26,923 nt of DNA from a virus. Below, piece after piece: positions 1 through 8,656 of this stretch. The stretch is taken from positions 1 to 26,923 of the IMG/VR virus record IMGVR_UViG_3300042261_000015. One strand, written 5' to 3'. The position numbers and the translations under genes were made by a program. The notes beneath the pieces are model-generated. The model had not been told where the DNA came from, ran no database searches, and worked only from the letters and a program-made list of their open reading frames with translations. Within the stretch, counting starts at the first letter, position 1. Each line of letters opens with the position of its first letter.

Positions 1-329
1 TACGGGCTCATATACTTCTGAGCAACGCCGGTGTCCGTGTACGAACCCGGTGTGTACGTCATCTCCTGACCGGTCGGTATCTGAAGACCGGAGATACCCT
101 GCCAAGCCTGTTGCTGCAAAGCAGACGGGCCAGCAGTAAGCGGCCCGGTATAGGTTTGGTACGGTTGCGATGCCAGCGCCTGACCGCGACCCAGCATCTC
201 GGTTACATAAGGGCCAGCCCAGCTGGACAGCGACGACTCGGAGCCTGTTTGTTGGCCGACAACCGATGTGCCGCCAGTGGTTCCGGTCGTACCGGTTGAT
301 GTTACGTTAACGTCTGTTGTTCCAGCCAT
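1..329 (-). CDS. Phage protein of unknown function, 3' part cut off by the window edge
   Basis: The ATG is at 329-327 and the frame stays open to the window edge, so only the first 109 residues are visible. The N-terminus is a low-complexity Gly/Thr/Val stretch. A Gln/Pro/Tyr-rich segment follows (ALASQPYQTYTGPLTAG, then LQQQAWQGISGL) and the visible part ends in QKYMSP. There is no signal peptide and no membrane helix. It starts 3 bases after the stop of the 285-residue gene and so continues the operon that begins with the ACP gene. The style resembles phage virion proteins next to giant internal proteins, but I do not recognise a named family. The length and C-terminus are unknown. Confidence 0.7.
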   Translation of the reverse strand, partial: MAGTTDVNVTSTGTTGTTGGTSVVGQQTGSESSLSSWAGPYVTEMLGRGQALASQPYQTYTGPLTAGPSALQQQAWQGISGLQIPTGQEMTYTPGSYTDTGVAQKYMSP

Positions 330-332
330 GAT

Positions 333-1190
333 TTACCCCGGCAGATACTTGTTTGGGTTGATCTGTTTGCCCTGCTTTTTGGTGCCTGTGCGGGCGGTTC
401 GAATCTTATCCATCATGCTATATAGGCGCTCTGCACCTGCCGATGAATTGCCATTGCCGAGGTGGCTTACAACGTCAGCCGGGATTACAAACTCCCCGTC
501 GCTGAGTTTTGCGGGCTGCTTACCCCCAATGGTAGCAGGAATTTGATCTGCCATACCATCTGTTTTGCCGCCAAGGTAGTACCCGGCGATGCCGCCTTGT
601 GCGTAACCGGTACGCGGCTGGGCTGCTTTGTACTCTGCCTCACGGGCTTTATTGCGAGCCTCGGCTTCTGCGGCTTGCTGAGCTGCTGTAGCCTGAGCGG
701 TTGCCGTATCAGACGGGGAAACAAATTGCTGCTGCGTAAAGTATTCCTGACCGCGGCTGCCCGGACGGCGGGTTGGGTCGTAGGTTCCCTGCACAGCTTC
801 GCGCACACCGGTGTAAGACGGGATTCCGCCCTGATAACCAGTCTTCTGGATATTGGCCTGCGCCCAGCTTGCATTACCAGCCAGACCACCAAACAATCCG
901 CCAGCTAGAGAGGCGATCTTTGTTGGGTCAATCTTGCCGGCAGCGTTTGTGATGATGTTCTTTGCGCCGGTGCCTAGCGAACTCAGCATGGAAGCAATGT
1001 CCGGGCTGGTAAAGAAGCTAGTGTATTCCGGATACTCTTTAAGGAATGAGTTAACGTCTTCCTTTGTAACGCTTCCGGTTGTTTGTTCGTCAGCCTGCCA
1101 GTAATTAGACGTGTCAAAAGCCTCTACGCCTTCAGGCAATGTTGTGGTGGTTGTGTCGCTAAACCAAGATGTTGGATCGTACCAAGCCAT
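333..1190 (-). CDS. Putative virion-associated protein with a DGEFVIP motif
   Basis: The protein has 285 residues. Its ATG (1190-1188) shares one base with the TAA of the giant gene (TAATG), so translation is probably coupled. Visible parts are a Trp/Thr-rich N-terminus, a Gly/Ala-rich segment at about 93-108, an Ala/Gln/Glu-rich helical stretch at about 163-190, a YAQGG-type glycine motif at 196-200, and the motif DGEFVIPADVVS at 231-242 followed by a Gly/Asn turn and a short helix. I know DGE[FY]V[IV]P-like motifs from C-terminal parts of many phage virion and tape-measure-like proteins, where their role is unclear. Position beside the giant protein suggests both act in the same virion structure. 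No enzyme motif is visible. Confidence 0.8.
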   Translation of the reverse strand: MAWYDPTSWFSDTTTTTLPEGVEAFDTSNYWQADEQTTGSVTKEDVNSFLKEYPEYTSFFTSPDIASMLSSLGTGAKNIITNAAGKIDPTKIASLAGGLFGGLAGNASWAQANIQKTGYQGGIPSYTGVREAVQGTYDPTRRPGSRGQEYFTQQQFVSPSDTATAQATAAQQAAEAEARNKAREAEYKAAQPRTGYAQGGIAGYYLGGKTDGMADQIPATIGGKQPAKLSDGEFVIPADVVSHLGNGNSSAGAERLYSMMDKIRTARTGTKKQGKQINPNKYLPG

Positions 1191-4100
1191 TATCCGTTCC
1201 CTTTCAGGATGTTTATTAGGTCGTCAACGTTTGTGCTGCCGCCGACTTCCATATCGCTACCGCCAACTATACCACCCTCGGCAAAGCCAAAGGAAAATAA
1301 AGGTTGACCTTGTTGTTTCTGCTGTTGCGGTGCAACAGTATTCATTGCCCCATACGGGGAAGGCATGAGCGACGCCTGAGATGGCGTTGCAAAAATGCTG
1401 CTCCAGTCGTAGATGTATCCGATCTTAGAAGGATCTGGAGTCTTGACAGTAACTTGCTGGCCAGCAGCGTCAGGCGCTTGAAACAGCATGTTCATAAGCT
1501 GGCCAAACTGATTCTTCTGCTGAGCCTGCTTTGCCTGAGCGGCTTGGGCTTTTGCAACCTCAGCTTGTCTTGCCTCTTGTTGCATCAAGGCCGCGTATAC
1601 ACCAGTAGGCGCCCATTGTCCGCCAAGCACTGACGGAGGCGAAACTTCCTGACCAGTTGTTGTGTCAATGTAATACGTCAGGCCGGTGTTTGAATCAACC
1701 TTTTGCTGAATGTTCTGGTTCTGTTGGAATGTTAGCTGGCTTTGAACCGCAGTAAGATCGGCCTGATCTACCTTGCCGTCATTATTGGTGTCGTATGCCA
1801 GATTGACCGGCGTGGTTCCGGCAATAATTCCTTGGATTGTGGTTACATCATCCGCCGTTGCCTGTTGCTGTGGACGCCCTACTTGCTGCTGAACCTCTCC
1901 AATTTGACCGGCAAGCTCAGACTTTGCACCAGCAAGTTCAGCCTTTAGGTTCGCTTCTGTAGTTCCCATCTGGCCAATGAGATCTGCTTTGGTAGTACCA
2001 AGATCCTGTGCTACACCAGAGATCGCCAGATCCAAAGCCGTGTCTCGATCCATTCCGGCCTGCTCATAGGCGGCCATTTGATTCAGAATTGACTGCTTGC
2101 TGGCGGCGATGTTTGATTCTATGCCGACGAATCGCTCTTCTGTTTGAGCTTGGTATTCGCCAAGCTTATTCATCAAATTGGCTTCAGTTGCACCGATCTG
2201 CGACAACAGGCTTTCTCTAGTCGTGCCAAGATTGGCAGACATTTCATCGAGCGCCTTCTGTGTGGCGGCTTGCTGTGTCAGCCCTTGTTGCTGGTACAAA
2301 GTGATCTTGTCCAGAAGTTCCTGACGCACACCAGAAATCTGGGTGTACAGGTTCTCTTCCGTGGCCCCGATCTTAGAAAGCAAGTCTTCCTTGGTTGTGC
2401 CAAGGTTTGCCGACATCTCATCCAAAGCCTTTTGAGTTGCCGCCTGCTGGGTCAAGCCCTGAGCTTTGTACTCATTGATCTTGGACAGCAGGGTCTCTTC
2501 CGTATTGGAGATCTTGACCAGAAGGTTCTGTTCTGTGGCGCCAATGGCGTTCAGCAAGTTGCCAGACGACGTTCCAAGCTGGGCAGCAACAGCGTCGATA
2601 GCAGCCTTGTTGGCAATATCTCCAGCCATGCCTAGGTTCTGGTACCCCTCTATCTTGGATAAAATCTCTTCCTTGACGCTTTGTACGATAGACGGCTCGC
2701 CAGCCATAAGAGCGTACACGGCATTGGCAGAAACAATCGGTAAAGCCTCTTCAGCTTTTCCGGCAAGCTCTGCTTCAGAATACTGTCCAGACAATCTTGC
2801 AATGTCGCTGGCCGCTACCGGGGCGTTGAGCCCCATGGTCTTGAACGCTTCTCGCACTTCTGCCGCGTCCACGAACCTTGGGTCAACGTACTCGCCAAGC
2901 TGCGTCTTAATGGCGTCTTGGAATACTTCCGGGCCTTGTACGACAAATTGCGTGATCTCTGCTTCGCTTGGCGTGTAACCAATCTGAGAGAAGAACTGAA
3001 GCGCCTCTGCTCGTGTTACCTGACGTGGGTTTACCCACTCGGCAACGGCTGTCTTCATTGAGTCTTCTGGTGCAGACTTTACAAACTGAGCGATGTCTTC
3101 GGCGCGGGCTTTTGTGTAGCCCTGATCCAAGAAGTATTGGGTTGCCTCTGCCGTGGTTACGGCCTTTGGATCTACCTCTGCTATGAACTTTGCAATAACG
3201 TCTGCCTGAACGCCACGGCCAACAAGCTTCTCAAGCTCTGTAGCAGTTAGCTCATAGTTCTCTTGAGATGCAGCCGCACGAAGTTCCTGCTCTGAAACCA
3301 TCTGCGCGTTCGAATACTGCTGAGCCAGCTGCGTTTGATCGGACTTGGTTACGCCAACAATGCCTGCCTTGACAGCATCGTTGTAAGAGGCGTTTGTTAG
3401 ACCCTGTGCTCCTAGGATCTGCATTGCCTCGTCGGTGCTGGTTATCTGGCTTGCAAACTTGCCGTTATCGACTCTCTCGGCCATGTTGGCCAGAACCGCA
3501 TCATCGCTGACGCCTGTGGCAGATTTTACTGCGCTGATAAAGTCGCCGGCATTTGAATACTGGGCGGCATATTGGGGAACAGACTCAAGGATTGACGGAA
3601 CAAGAACGTTGCGAATGCCCTGAGATGCGGCTGTATTTGGCAACCAATTGTTGAGAACCGTAGAAAGCTCTCCCATTGTGTAGTTGCCAGACTGAAGCTG
3701 CTTCGTAAACTGCTCGTTGCCGATAGTGAATGCGGCATTCAGGATGTCCGATCCGTTAGCGGCCGAGAACGTACCGCCTGCAATTGGGGCGCCGGCCAAA
3801 AAGCCAAACGATGTTGCCGCCGTTACGGATGCAGCAACGTCACGAGTTGGATCGAGCTTGTACAGCTGTGTCTCTAGGAAGAACTGAGTTAGACCTTCTT
3901 CGCCACCCTCTGTTACGCCCTCTTTGATGGTGATCTTTGTTCCAGCCTTGGAGAAATCCCACAGCTGCTCGATGGCATTGCCTAGCATTCCGGCAGATGC
4001 GCCACTTGGGATCAGCGCCTTTTCCAAAGCCATGCCGCCGATGCCAAACGATCCGGCCGTCATCACGCCAGCGAACAGGCCAGACTTCTGGGCTACGTCC

Positions 4101-7100
4101 AAAGCGTAGTTGGCAGCAGCCGCCTCGTTCATGCCCTTCTGTATGGCTAACTTGTAAGTTGTTTCGTAAGAGCTTGTGGCTTGTCCGCCAATGCTCTCTG
4201 CCAGATCCGAAACCATGGCGGCACGCAGACCTACGGATGCACCAATCTGTCCAGCAGCGGCCTCTCCTAGACCCTTGGCAATCGCAAGGCCACGGGCGTA
4301 TGTGCCAACCCCGCCGCCGATAAGCAACGGAGCAATTTCTTGGAAGCCTTCAACGCCAATGTACTCAGCAAGGAACTCGGCAGGGGCTGACTTGAACCCC
4401 TTCCAGATTGCGTCCAGTGTGCCGCCAACGCCCTTTGCGTTGCCAACCATGCTGTTGATGGCGTTGATCTTGTCTTGATACTCTTGCGTGTTACTTGCCT
4501 TGCCTAGCGCCTCAAGCTGTTTGCCAAGGTCTGAATCCTTTGGAGCCTGACCAAGCATTGTTGCGATACCGCCGATAGCCGTAAGGAATCCGCCGCCAGC
4601 CTTAACGACGTTTGCCGCCGTGTTGATGAGCGTTGAGTTACCAGTTGACTGTGCTGCGTCAATAACGGCCTTTGCTGCGTTGATCGTTTCCTGCTTGGCT
4701 ACGCCACCAAGGTCAACAACAAGCGCAGCTGCGCTCTTGTCCATGCCGCCGTATGTGTACAGCGTTTCTAAGCCGCCAAGGTCGTCAAGCGGAACGCGCT
4801 GAACCTGACCATCATCGGCAATAGACTCGACGCTAACCCATCCATCGGCTTTTGGCATAACCAAAACTTCGTAAGGAGACGGGGATATTACTTTGCCAGT
4901 ATTGATGTTTACGTAATCGCCAACGGTGATTGGCTTGTCGATAATGTGACGCTCGCCATCTGAGTCCGTATACGAGTATGTGCTTAGCGTTACGTTCTTG
5001 ACGACGGTTCCGGATTCATTGTTAAAAATGACGGATGCGGATTTGCCATTAGATGCCAGCCATACAGGCTGACCGCCATCCAAGTACATAAGCGATGCCT
5101 TGCCTGAAGCAACCTCGGTCTGGGTTGCTTGGCGAGTTCCGAACGGAAGCGTTCCGCCGTAGGTCTTGTAGAACCAATCTGAAGCTTGAGTTGATTTCGG
5201 GCCACCCGGATCCAACCAATCAGATGCGGCAAGACCAGATTCCTTAACGATCTTGTCTGCTGTGGTGTTTTGCATTGCCCACAGGTTGTTGCCAAACTTG
5301 GATTCAAGCTTGTCGCGCAAATCGGCAATTTCGTTTGAATCGTAGGACGCAAGCTCACGACCAGTTAACTTGGCGATGCCTTCCATGAGAATCGTCATCT
5401 GCTGCTCTTTTGGAGCTTGCATGGCGTCAAAGTTTGTTGCCAGACCTTGGTCTTTACCGGCAGACAGGAAGTGCGTATACGGGTCAATACCGGGGCCAAG
5501 GTTGTTAATCGTCTTGTACTCTTCGGCGTTGAAGTTTGGATCAATATCCTTTGCAAGATTTGATACAACAGCCGCCGACATTTCATTCATTTTACCGCTA
5601 AGTTCGGTTCCCTTGGCGCCAAGCGCTTTTGATGCCTCGAAGTAATCTTTCTGTGCAGCCTCAGTTGTTTTGACGGACTCAAGGTACGCAGCGTTTGTGT
5701 CATCTAGCGTGTCATACAAGGCGTTGTATTCTGCGGTCTTTGTTGTGATCTGCGACTCAAGAGAATTGAACTCTGCCTTCAGTCTATCCACTTCTGATTG
5801 AGTGGTTGCTGCGTTGTAAGCTTTGAAAACTTCGTCACGCTTTGTCAGCAGAGAATTTACATCGTCAGCAAGTTTATTTACTTTGTCTGCATCTGAGTTG
5901 TATTTGTCTACCAAACCCTGTTGTGCAATGGCAGCATTGTTGAGGGCGATAACCTTGCTCTCTGCGCCGATATACATCGACTTAACTTCTTCGGCCAAGC
6001 TATTAAAGCCTTCCGTCAGAAACGGAGTAAGAGTCTTTGTTGTGTTTGTAAGAAACTGAGCGCCCATTGGAGCACCCAACTTACCGCCAGAGGCTACGGT
6101 TGCAGCAACGGATCCAAGCAGATCGGCAACAATGCTTTGCGTTGCTGTGCCGAACTTTGTGATATTGCCGTAGTCGTCTTTGAAGAAGTCGGCAACAACG
6201 TTTGTGGCAGAGACGATACCGCTGATCGCAGTGTTGGCAAGACTGGCAATCGCTACTTGAGTCATGTCCTTGCCGGTAACGGCGCCGGTGATCGCGGCGC
6301 TTGCTACGCCTGTCATGGCCTTAGATACGATTGGCCCAACCGTGTCGCTAACCTTGCTCAAGGTTTCTGTAATCGGCGCAAAGAACTCTGCTTGTGCAAG
6401 TTGGTTTCCGGCAAACCCAAGGGCGGAACCGACCAGCGACGGAAGGGCGGCTTGAAACGGATCCTTGCCCTGAACCGCAGCGCCAGTGGCTTGAACGGCG
6501 CCCATGGCAATACCTTGACCAGCAGCTGCAATGGCAGACGCCGTGGATGCCGAGATTGACATGCCGGCAATTGAGTACGTGGCTGTTCCTGCGGCAACGC
6601 TACCGCCAGTTTGCATGCCACTTGAGATCAGTCCGCCAACGCTATTCTCCATGCCAAACCCACCGCCAACAGCAGCGGTTGCTGCGGCGATTGCGGTATT
6701 GGTGAGGATCTGTTCCCAAGATCCGCCCTTGGCGGCTGTAGAGGCTGCGGCAATAACCGGTAAAGCCCAGAGGCTTTGGCCTGCAGTAAACGGTGCGGCA
6801 GCAATAGCGGCTGCCTGAGCGATAAATGTTACTGGATCCTTGGCGATACCCTGACCAATCTTCTCAAGGGCGTGACCGACCGGCTGAATAACTTCGCGGT
6901 ACAGCGGCTGAATAACTTCTCTGTCCAAAGCCTTAAACGGCTCGGTAACAATCGTAACCGGATTGTTAATGATCTCTTGGAATACGTTGCCTTTGAACAA
7001 GCTACGCGGCTGAGACCACCCAAAAGGACTGAACGCATTGTTGACAGCAATTACTACACGCTTTTGCGGAACAAGAAGAATGCCGTCGCCAATGATGTGA

Positions 7101-7108
7101 TTAAACAT
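1190..7108 (-). CDS. Giant virion protein (ejection or tape-measure-like), 1972 residues
   Basis: In order: a short N-terminal region; Ala/Gly-rich hydrophobic segments at about 95-350; a coiled-coil-like segment at about 375-515; a motif at about 523-555 (DPNFNAEEY...GIDPYTHFLSAG) like the 'D..Y...NPDV...G.DPL.HYL..G' repeats of bacterial surface proteins; a beta-rich stretch at about 660-780; more Ala/Gly-rich helices to about 1130; three helical repeats of roughly 50 residues at about 1310-1445; coiled-coil repeats at about 1475-1720; one EF-hand/dockerin-like loop at 1773-1784; a Gln/Ala-rich tail; and a C-terminal FAEGG motif. I see no lysozyme or transglycosylase motif. Size, hydrophobic content and coiled coils fit a podoviral internal ejection protein or a tape-measure protein; I cannot decide which. 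Its ATG overlaps the preceding 151-residue gene by 8 bases, which ties it to the ACP-KAS operon. Confidence 0.85.
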   Translation of the reverse strand: MFNHIIGDGILLVPQKRVVIAVNNAFSPFGWSQPRSLFKGNVFQEIINNPVTIVTEPFKALDREVIQPLYREVIQPVGHALEKIGQGIAKDPVTFIAQAAAIAAAPFTAGQSLWALPVIAAASTAAKGGSWEQILTNTAIAAATAAVGGGFGMENSVGGLISSGMQTGGSVAAGTATYSIAGMSISASTASAIAAAGQGIAMGAVQATGAAVQGKDPFQAALPSLVGSALGFAGNQLAQAEFFAPITETLSKVSDTVGPIVSKAMTGVASAAITGAVTGKDMTQVAIASLANTAISGIVSATNVVADFFKDDYGNITKFGTATQSIVADLLGSVAATVASGGKLGAPMGAQFLTNTTKTLTPFLTEGFNSLAEEVKSMYIGAESKVIALNNAAIAQQGLVDKYNSDADKVNKLADDVNSLLTKRDEVFKAYNAATTQSEVDRLKAEFNSLESQITTKTAEYNALYDTLDDTNAAYLESVKTTEAAQKDYFEASKALGAKGTELSGKMNEMSAAVVSNLAKDIDPNFNAEEYKTINNLGPGIDPYTHFLSAGKDQGLATNFDAMQAPKEQQMTILMEGIAKLTGRELASYDSNEIADLRDKLESKFGNNLWAMQNTTADKIVKESGLAASDWLDPGGPKSTQASDWFYKTYGGTLPFGTRQATQTEVASGKASLMYLDGGQPVWLASNGKSASVIFNNESGTVVKNVTLSTYSYTDSDGERHIIDKPITVGDYVNINTGKVISPSPYEVLVMPKADGWVSVESIADDGQVQRVPLDDLGGLETLYTYGGMDKSAAALVVDLGGVAKQETINAAKAVIDAAQSTGNSTLINTAANVVKAGGGFLTAIGGIATMLGQAPKDSDLGKQLEALGKASNTQEYQDKINAINSMVGNAKGVGGTLDAIWKGFKSAPAEFLAEYIGVEGFQEIAPLLIGGGVGTYARGLAIAKGLGEAAAGQIGASVGLRAAMVSDLAESIGGQATSSYETTYKLAIQKGMNEAAAANYALDVAQKSGLFAGVMTAGSFGIGGMALEKALIPSGASAGMLGNAIEQLWDFSKAGTKITIKEGVTEGGEEGLTQFFLETQLYKLDPTRDVAASVTAATSFGFLAGAPIAGGTFSAANGSDILNAAFTIGNEQFTKQLQSGNYTMGELSTVLNNWLPNTAASQGIRNVLVPSILESVPQYAAQYSNAGDFISAVKSATGVSDDAVLANMAERVDNGKFASQITSTDEAMQILGAQGLTNASYNDAVKAGIVGVTKSDQTQLAQQYSNAQMVSEQELRAAASQENYELTATELEKLVGRGVQADVIAKFIAEVDPKAVTTAEATQYFLDQGYTKARAEDIAQFVKSAPEDSMKTAVAEWVNPRQVTRAEALQFFSQIGYTPSEAEITQFVVQGPEVFQDAIKTQLGEYVDPRFVDAAEVREAFKTMGLNAPVAASDIARLSGQYSEAELAGKAEEALPIVSANAVYALMAGEPSIVQSVKEEILSKIEGYQNLGMAGDIANKAAIDAVAAQLGTSSGNLLNAIGATEQNLLVKISNTEETLLSKINEYKAQGLTQQAATQKALDEMSANLGTTKEDLLSKIGATEENLYTQISGVRQELLDKITLYQQQGLTQQAATQKALDEMSANLGTTRESLLSQIGATEANLMNKLGEYQAQTEERFVGIESNIAASKQSILNQMAAYEQAGMDRDTALDLAISGVAQDLGTTKADLIGQMGTTEANLKAELAGAKSELAGQIGEVQQQVGRPQQQATADDVTTIQGIIAGTTPVNLAYDTNNDGKVDQADLTAVQSQLTFQQNQNIQQKVDSNTGLTYYIDTTTGQEVSPPSVLGGQWAPTGVYAALMQQEARQAEVAKAQAAQAKQAQQKNQFGQLMNMLFQAPDAAGQQVTVKTPDPSKIGYIYDWSSIFATPSQASLMPSPYGAMNTVAPQQQKQQGQPLFSFGFAEGGIVGGSDMEVGGSTNVDDLINILKGNG
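1757..1792 (-). other. Single EF-hand/dockerin-like calcium loop in the giant protein
   Basis: Residues 1773-1784 read DTNNDGKVDQAD. Asp, Asn, Asp, Asp and Asp fall at loop positions 1, 3, 5, 9 and 12, with Gly at 6 and Val at 8, as in EF-hand and dockerin type I loops. A helix-like segment (LTAVQSQL) follows. Only one copy is present, whereas true dockerins carry two. A structural calcium site is the simplest reading. Confidence 0.6.
1949..2686 (-). repeat. Coiled-coil repeats within the giant virion protein
   Basis: Residues about 1475-1720 of the giant protein hold roughly four copies of a unit of about 58 residues built on LGTT..(D/S)LL..IGATE.NL followed by a helix. Two copies share a 22-residue segment, GLTQQAATQKALDEMSAN plus LGTT, with identical protein sequence at 2393-2458 and 2219-2284. 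Their DNA differs at many third positions. The duplication is therefore old or the protein sequence is under strong selection. Confidence 0.8.
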
Positions 7109-7556
7109 TCGCCCTATCCTTTTTGGATTGGTTAAACATAACAGCCGTCACGAATCTCTTGCCCTGCTTGTACGAATGAACTTCACCAAGCTTGTTCTTT
7201 TTGATTTGCTTGAACGGCAGACCAAATGACTCGGTGGTATAGGATGTCATGAAACCTCTCATGCCCTTGTTTATTAACCGACGGACGTACATTTCGCCGT
7301 TGTTAATGAAGTTCTTAGCAGTATCAATGTTGAGCGCGTACATAAAGCATGTTGGCGACTCTGGAGAGTAATGCGTAACAAACACGGTATTACCGAACTG
7401 GATGGCCTCAGAGTTTTCCATTTTCAGCTCTTCTACCAGAAGCATAAATGCTTGATCCAGCGGGACTTCGAACTGGTCTTTTTGGGCGTGGATCGACCGA
7501 ATCATGACCTCTTGCATGGTCAGTTGGTTCTTTTTGCTGTCAACTGTTTCCATCAT
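7101..7556 (-). CDS. Protein of unknown family; possible acyl-ACP-dependent (HlyC/GNAT-like) acyltransferase
   Basis: The protein has 151 residues. It starts at the ATG at 7556 (a second ATG follows directly), overlaps the KAS stop by ATGA, and overlaps the giant gene by 8 bases. No signal peptide or membrane helix is visible. I do not recognise it with certainty. Compared from memory with HlyC, the toxin-activating lysine acyltransferase, I see SIH at residues 21-23 (HlyC has a Ser and a catalytic His at about 20-23), a strand-rich centre VFVTHYSPESPTCFMYALN, and a C-terminal FKQIKKNKLGEVHSY..GKR close to the HlyC ending AIR......GKVSEFHGGK. HlyC takes acyl chains from ACP and acylates lysines of a large protein encoded next to it. 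Here an ACP gene, a KAS gene and a giant-protein gene flank this one. The match is weak and unaligned by any tool. A generic GNAT or a virion protein is also possible. Confidence 0.8.
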   Translation of the reverse strand: MMETVDSKKNQLTMQEVMIRSIHAQKDQFEVPLDQAFMLLVEELKMENSEAIQFGNTVFVTHYSPESPTCFMYALNIDTAKNFINNGEMYVRRLINKGMRGFMTSYTTESFGLPFKQIKKNKLGEVHSYKQGKRFVTAVMFNQSKKDRANV

Positions 7557-8656
7557 GAACCCATCGTGAAAATCGCCGCCGAGTAGACGTTGCCCATACC
7601 AGCCGCGAGACTTAACACTGTCGCCCGCTCTGGCGCTTTTGCCGGTTCAGACAGGTACACCCTATCCTCTTCCGTTCTATTCTTGATCGCAGGCACGATG
7701 CCGGTTTTAAGAGAGTCTACCAGAAGACAGGTTTCTAGCAACCCACTTGCCCCCATTGTATGCCCAATTTCCGGCTTGAAGGAAGTAGCCACGACGTGGT
7801 TTGTATTGAATATCTTCTCAATTGCAGAGCGTTCAGACTTGTTGTTTGATTCAGTCCCTGTCCCGTGGGTCTTTATGATGTCGATATTGAACTGGGTCAT
7901 GTTGGCCTCGTCCATGGCTAGGCACATTGCGGCCATGAAACCCTGTCCGTCCTCTCGCTGGCCGAGCTGATTTGTGCAGACCTCCGATGATGTATAAGCC
8001 CCGTCTAGCGAGGCTTCGTACTCCTCTGGGTCTTTTTCAAATACGGCAAATACTGCGCCCTGTCCAATATGGAATCCTCGGTTTTTGCTGTCGAATGCGC
8101 TAGGCAGCACACCGGCGTCATCGTCCTTGGCTTGTAGGCTGGCCTTTGCCTCACCAAAGAACTCCAAAGTCAGGTTGGTTACGGCGTCCTCTACGGCCAG
8201 AACAATCACCCGCTGGAACCCGTAGTACCGGATCAGGGTCTGCACGTCCATCATCACCTTAAGGCTGCTGGCACAGGCGGTCGAGTCCGTAACAATATGA
8301 TCTGTCGCACCGCACAACTGCGCTATACGTCCGGCATATACTTGAGTCAGGCTGAGCGGCAGGATCTTGTACTGGTAGGTTAGCTGAGACTTCCTATCCA
8401 GCGGATTTATTCCGGCGAAGTGAGCATTGCCCCCGGCAAGAATGAACGCCGTCTTGCCGTGGCTGTTACACCGCAACCGGCCGATCAGATCCATGTCCAG
8501 AACCTTTTCCGCCAGCTTATGCGGGACGTAGTTCAGTCCAAGCTTCAGGTTTCTGTAAAGCTCAGGGAACATGTGTACCCGCTGTGGGTACTGTACGTCG
8601 TCTATCAGGGTTAGGTCGGTGGTATAGGCTGTGCGGTAGTGAGTCAGCCCAATCAT
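7553..8656 (-). CDS. Beta-ketoacyl-ACP synthase (KAS I/II-like condensing enzyme)
   Basis: The family condenses malonyl-ACP with an acyl chain held on the active-site Cys. The catalytic set is intact: Cys128 in DSTACASS, His264 in KTHGTGTE, and His299 in KPEIGHTMGASG with Lys294. FHIGQGAVFAVFE at about 195-207 matches the 'GFVIGEGAG..vlE' region. At 367 residues it is shorter than bacterial FabF (about 410). The usual N-terminal VVVTGLG strand is absent and the C-terminal GFGGTN loop is replaced by AAGMGNVYSA, so it is a divergent branch. Both ends overlap neighbours by ATGA: the ACP gene upstream and the 151-residue gene downstream. The protein is expected to be cytoplasmic. Substrate chain length cannot be read from the sequence. 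A chain-length-factor or polyketide-type role is less likely because the Cys is kept. Confidence 0.92.
   Translation of the reverse strand: MIGLTHYRTAYTTDLTLIDDVQYPQRVHMFPELYRNLKLGLNYVPHKLAEKVLDMDLIGRLRCNSHGKTAFILAGGNAHFAGINPLDRKSQLTYQYKILPLSLTQVYAGRIAQLCGATDHIVTDSTACASSLKVMMDVQTLIRYYGFQRVIVLAVEDAVTNLTLEFFGEAKASLQAKDDDAGVLPSAFDSKNRGFHIGQGAVFAVFEKDPEEYEASLDGAYTSSEVCTNQLGQREDGQGFMAAMCLAMDEANMTQFNIDIIKTHGTGTESNNKSERSAIEKIFNTNHVVATSFKPEIGHTMGASGLLETCLLVDSLKTGIVPAIKNRTEEDRVYLSEPAKAPERATVLSLAAGMGNVYSAAIFTMGS

Noticed and set aside
5921-6559. Plus-strand ORF of 212 residues and many other plus-strand ORFs opposite the large genes
   Set aside because: They lie opposite well-supported genes, lack ribosome sites and family motifs, and have compositions expected from antisense reading.
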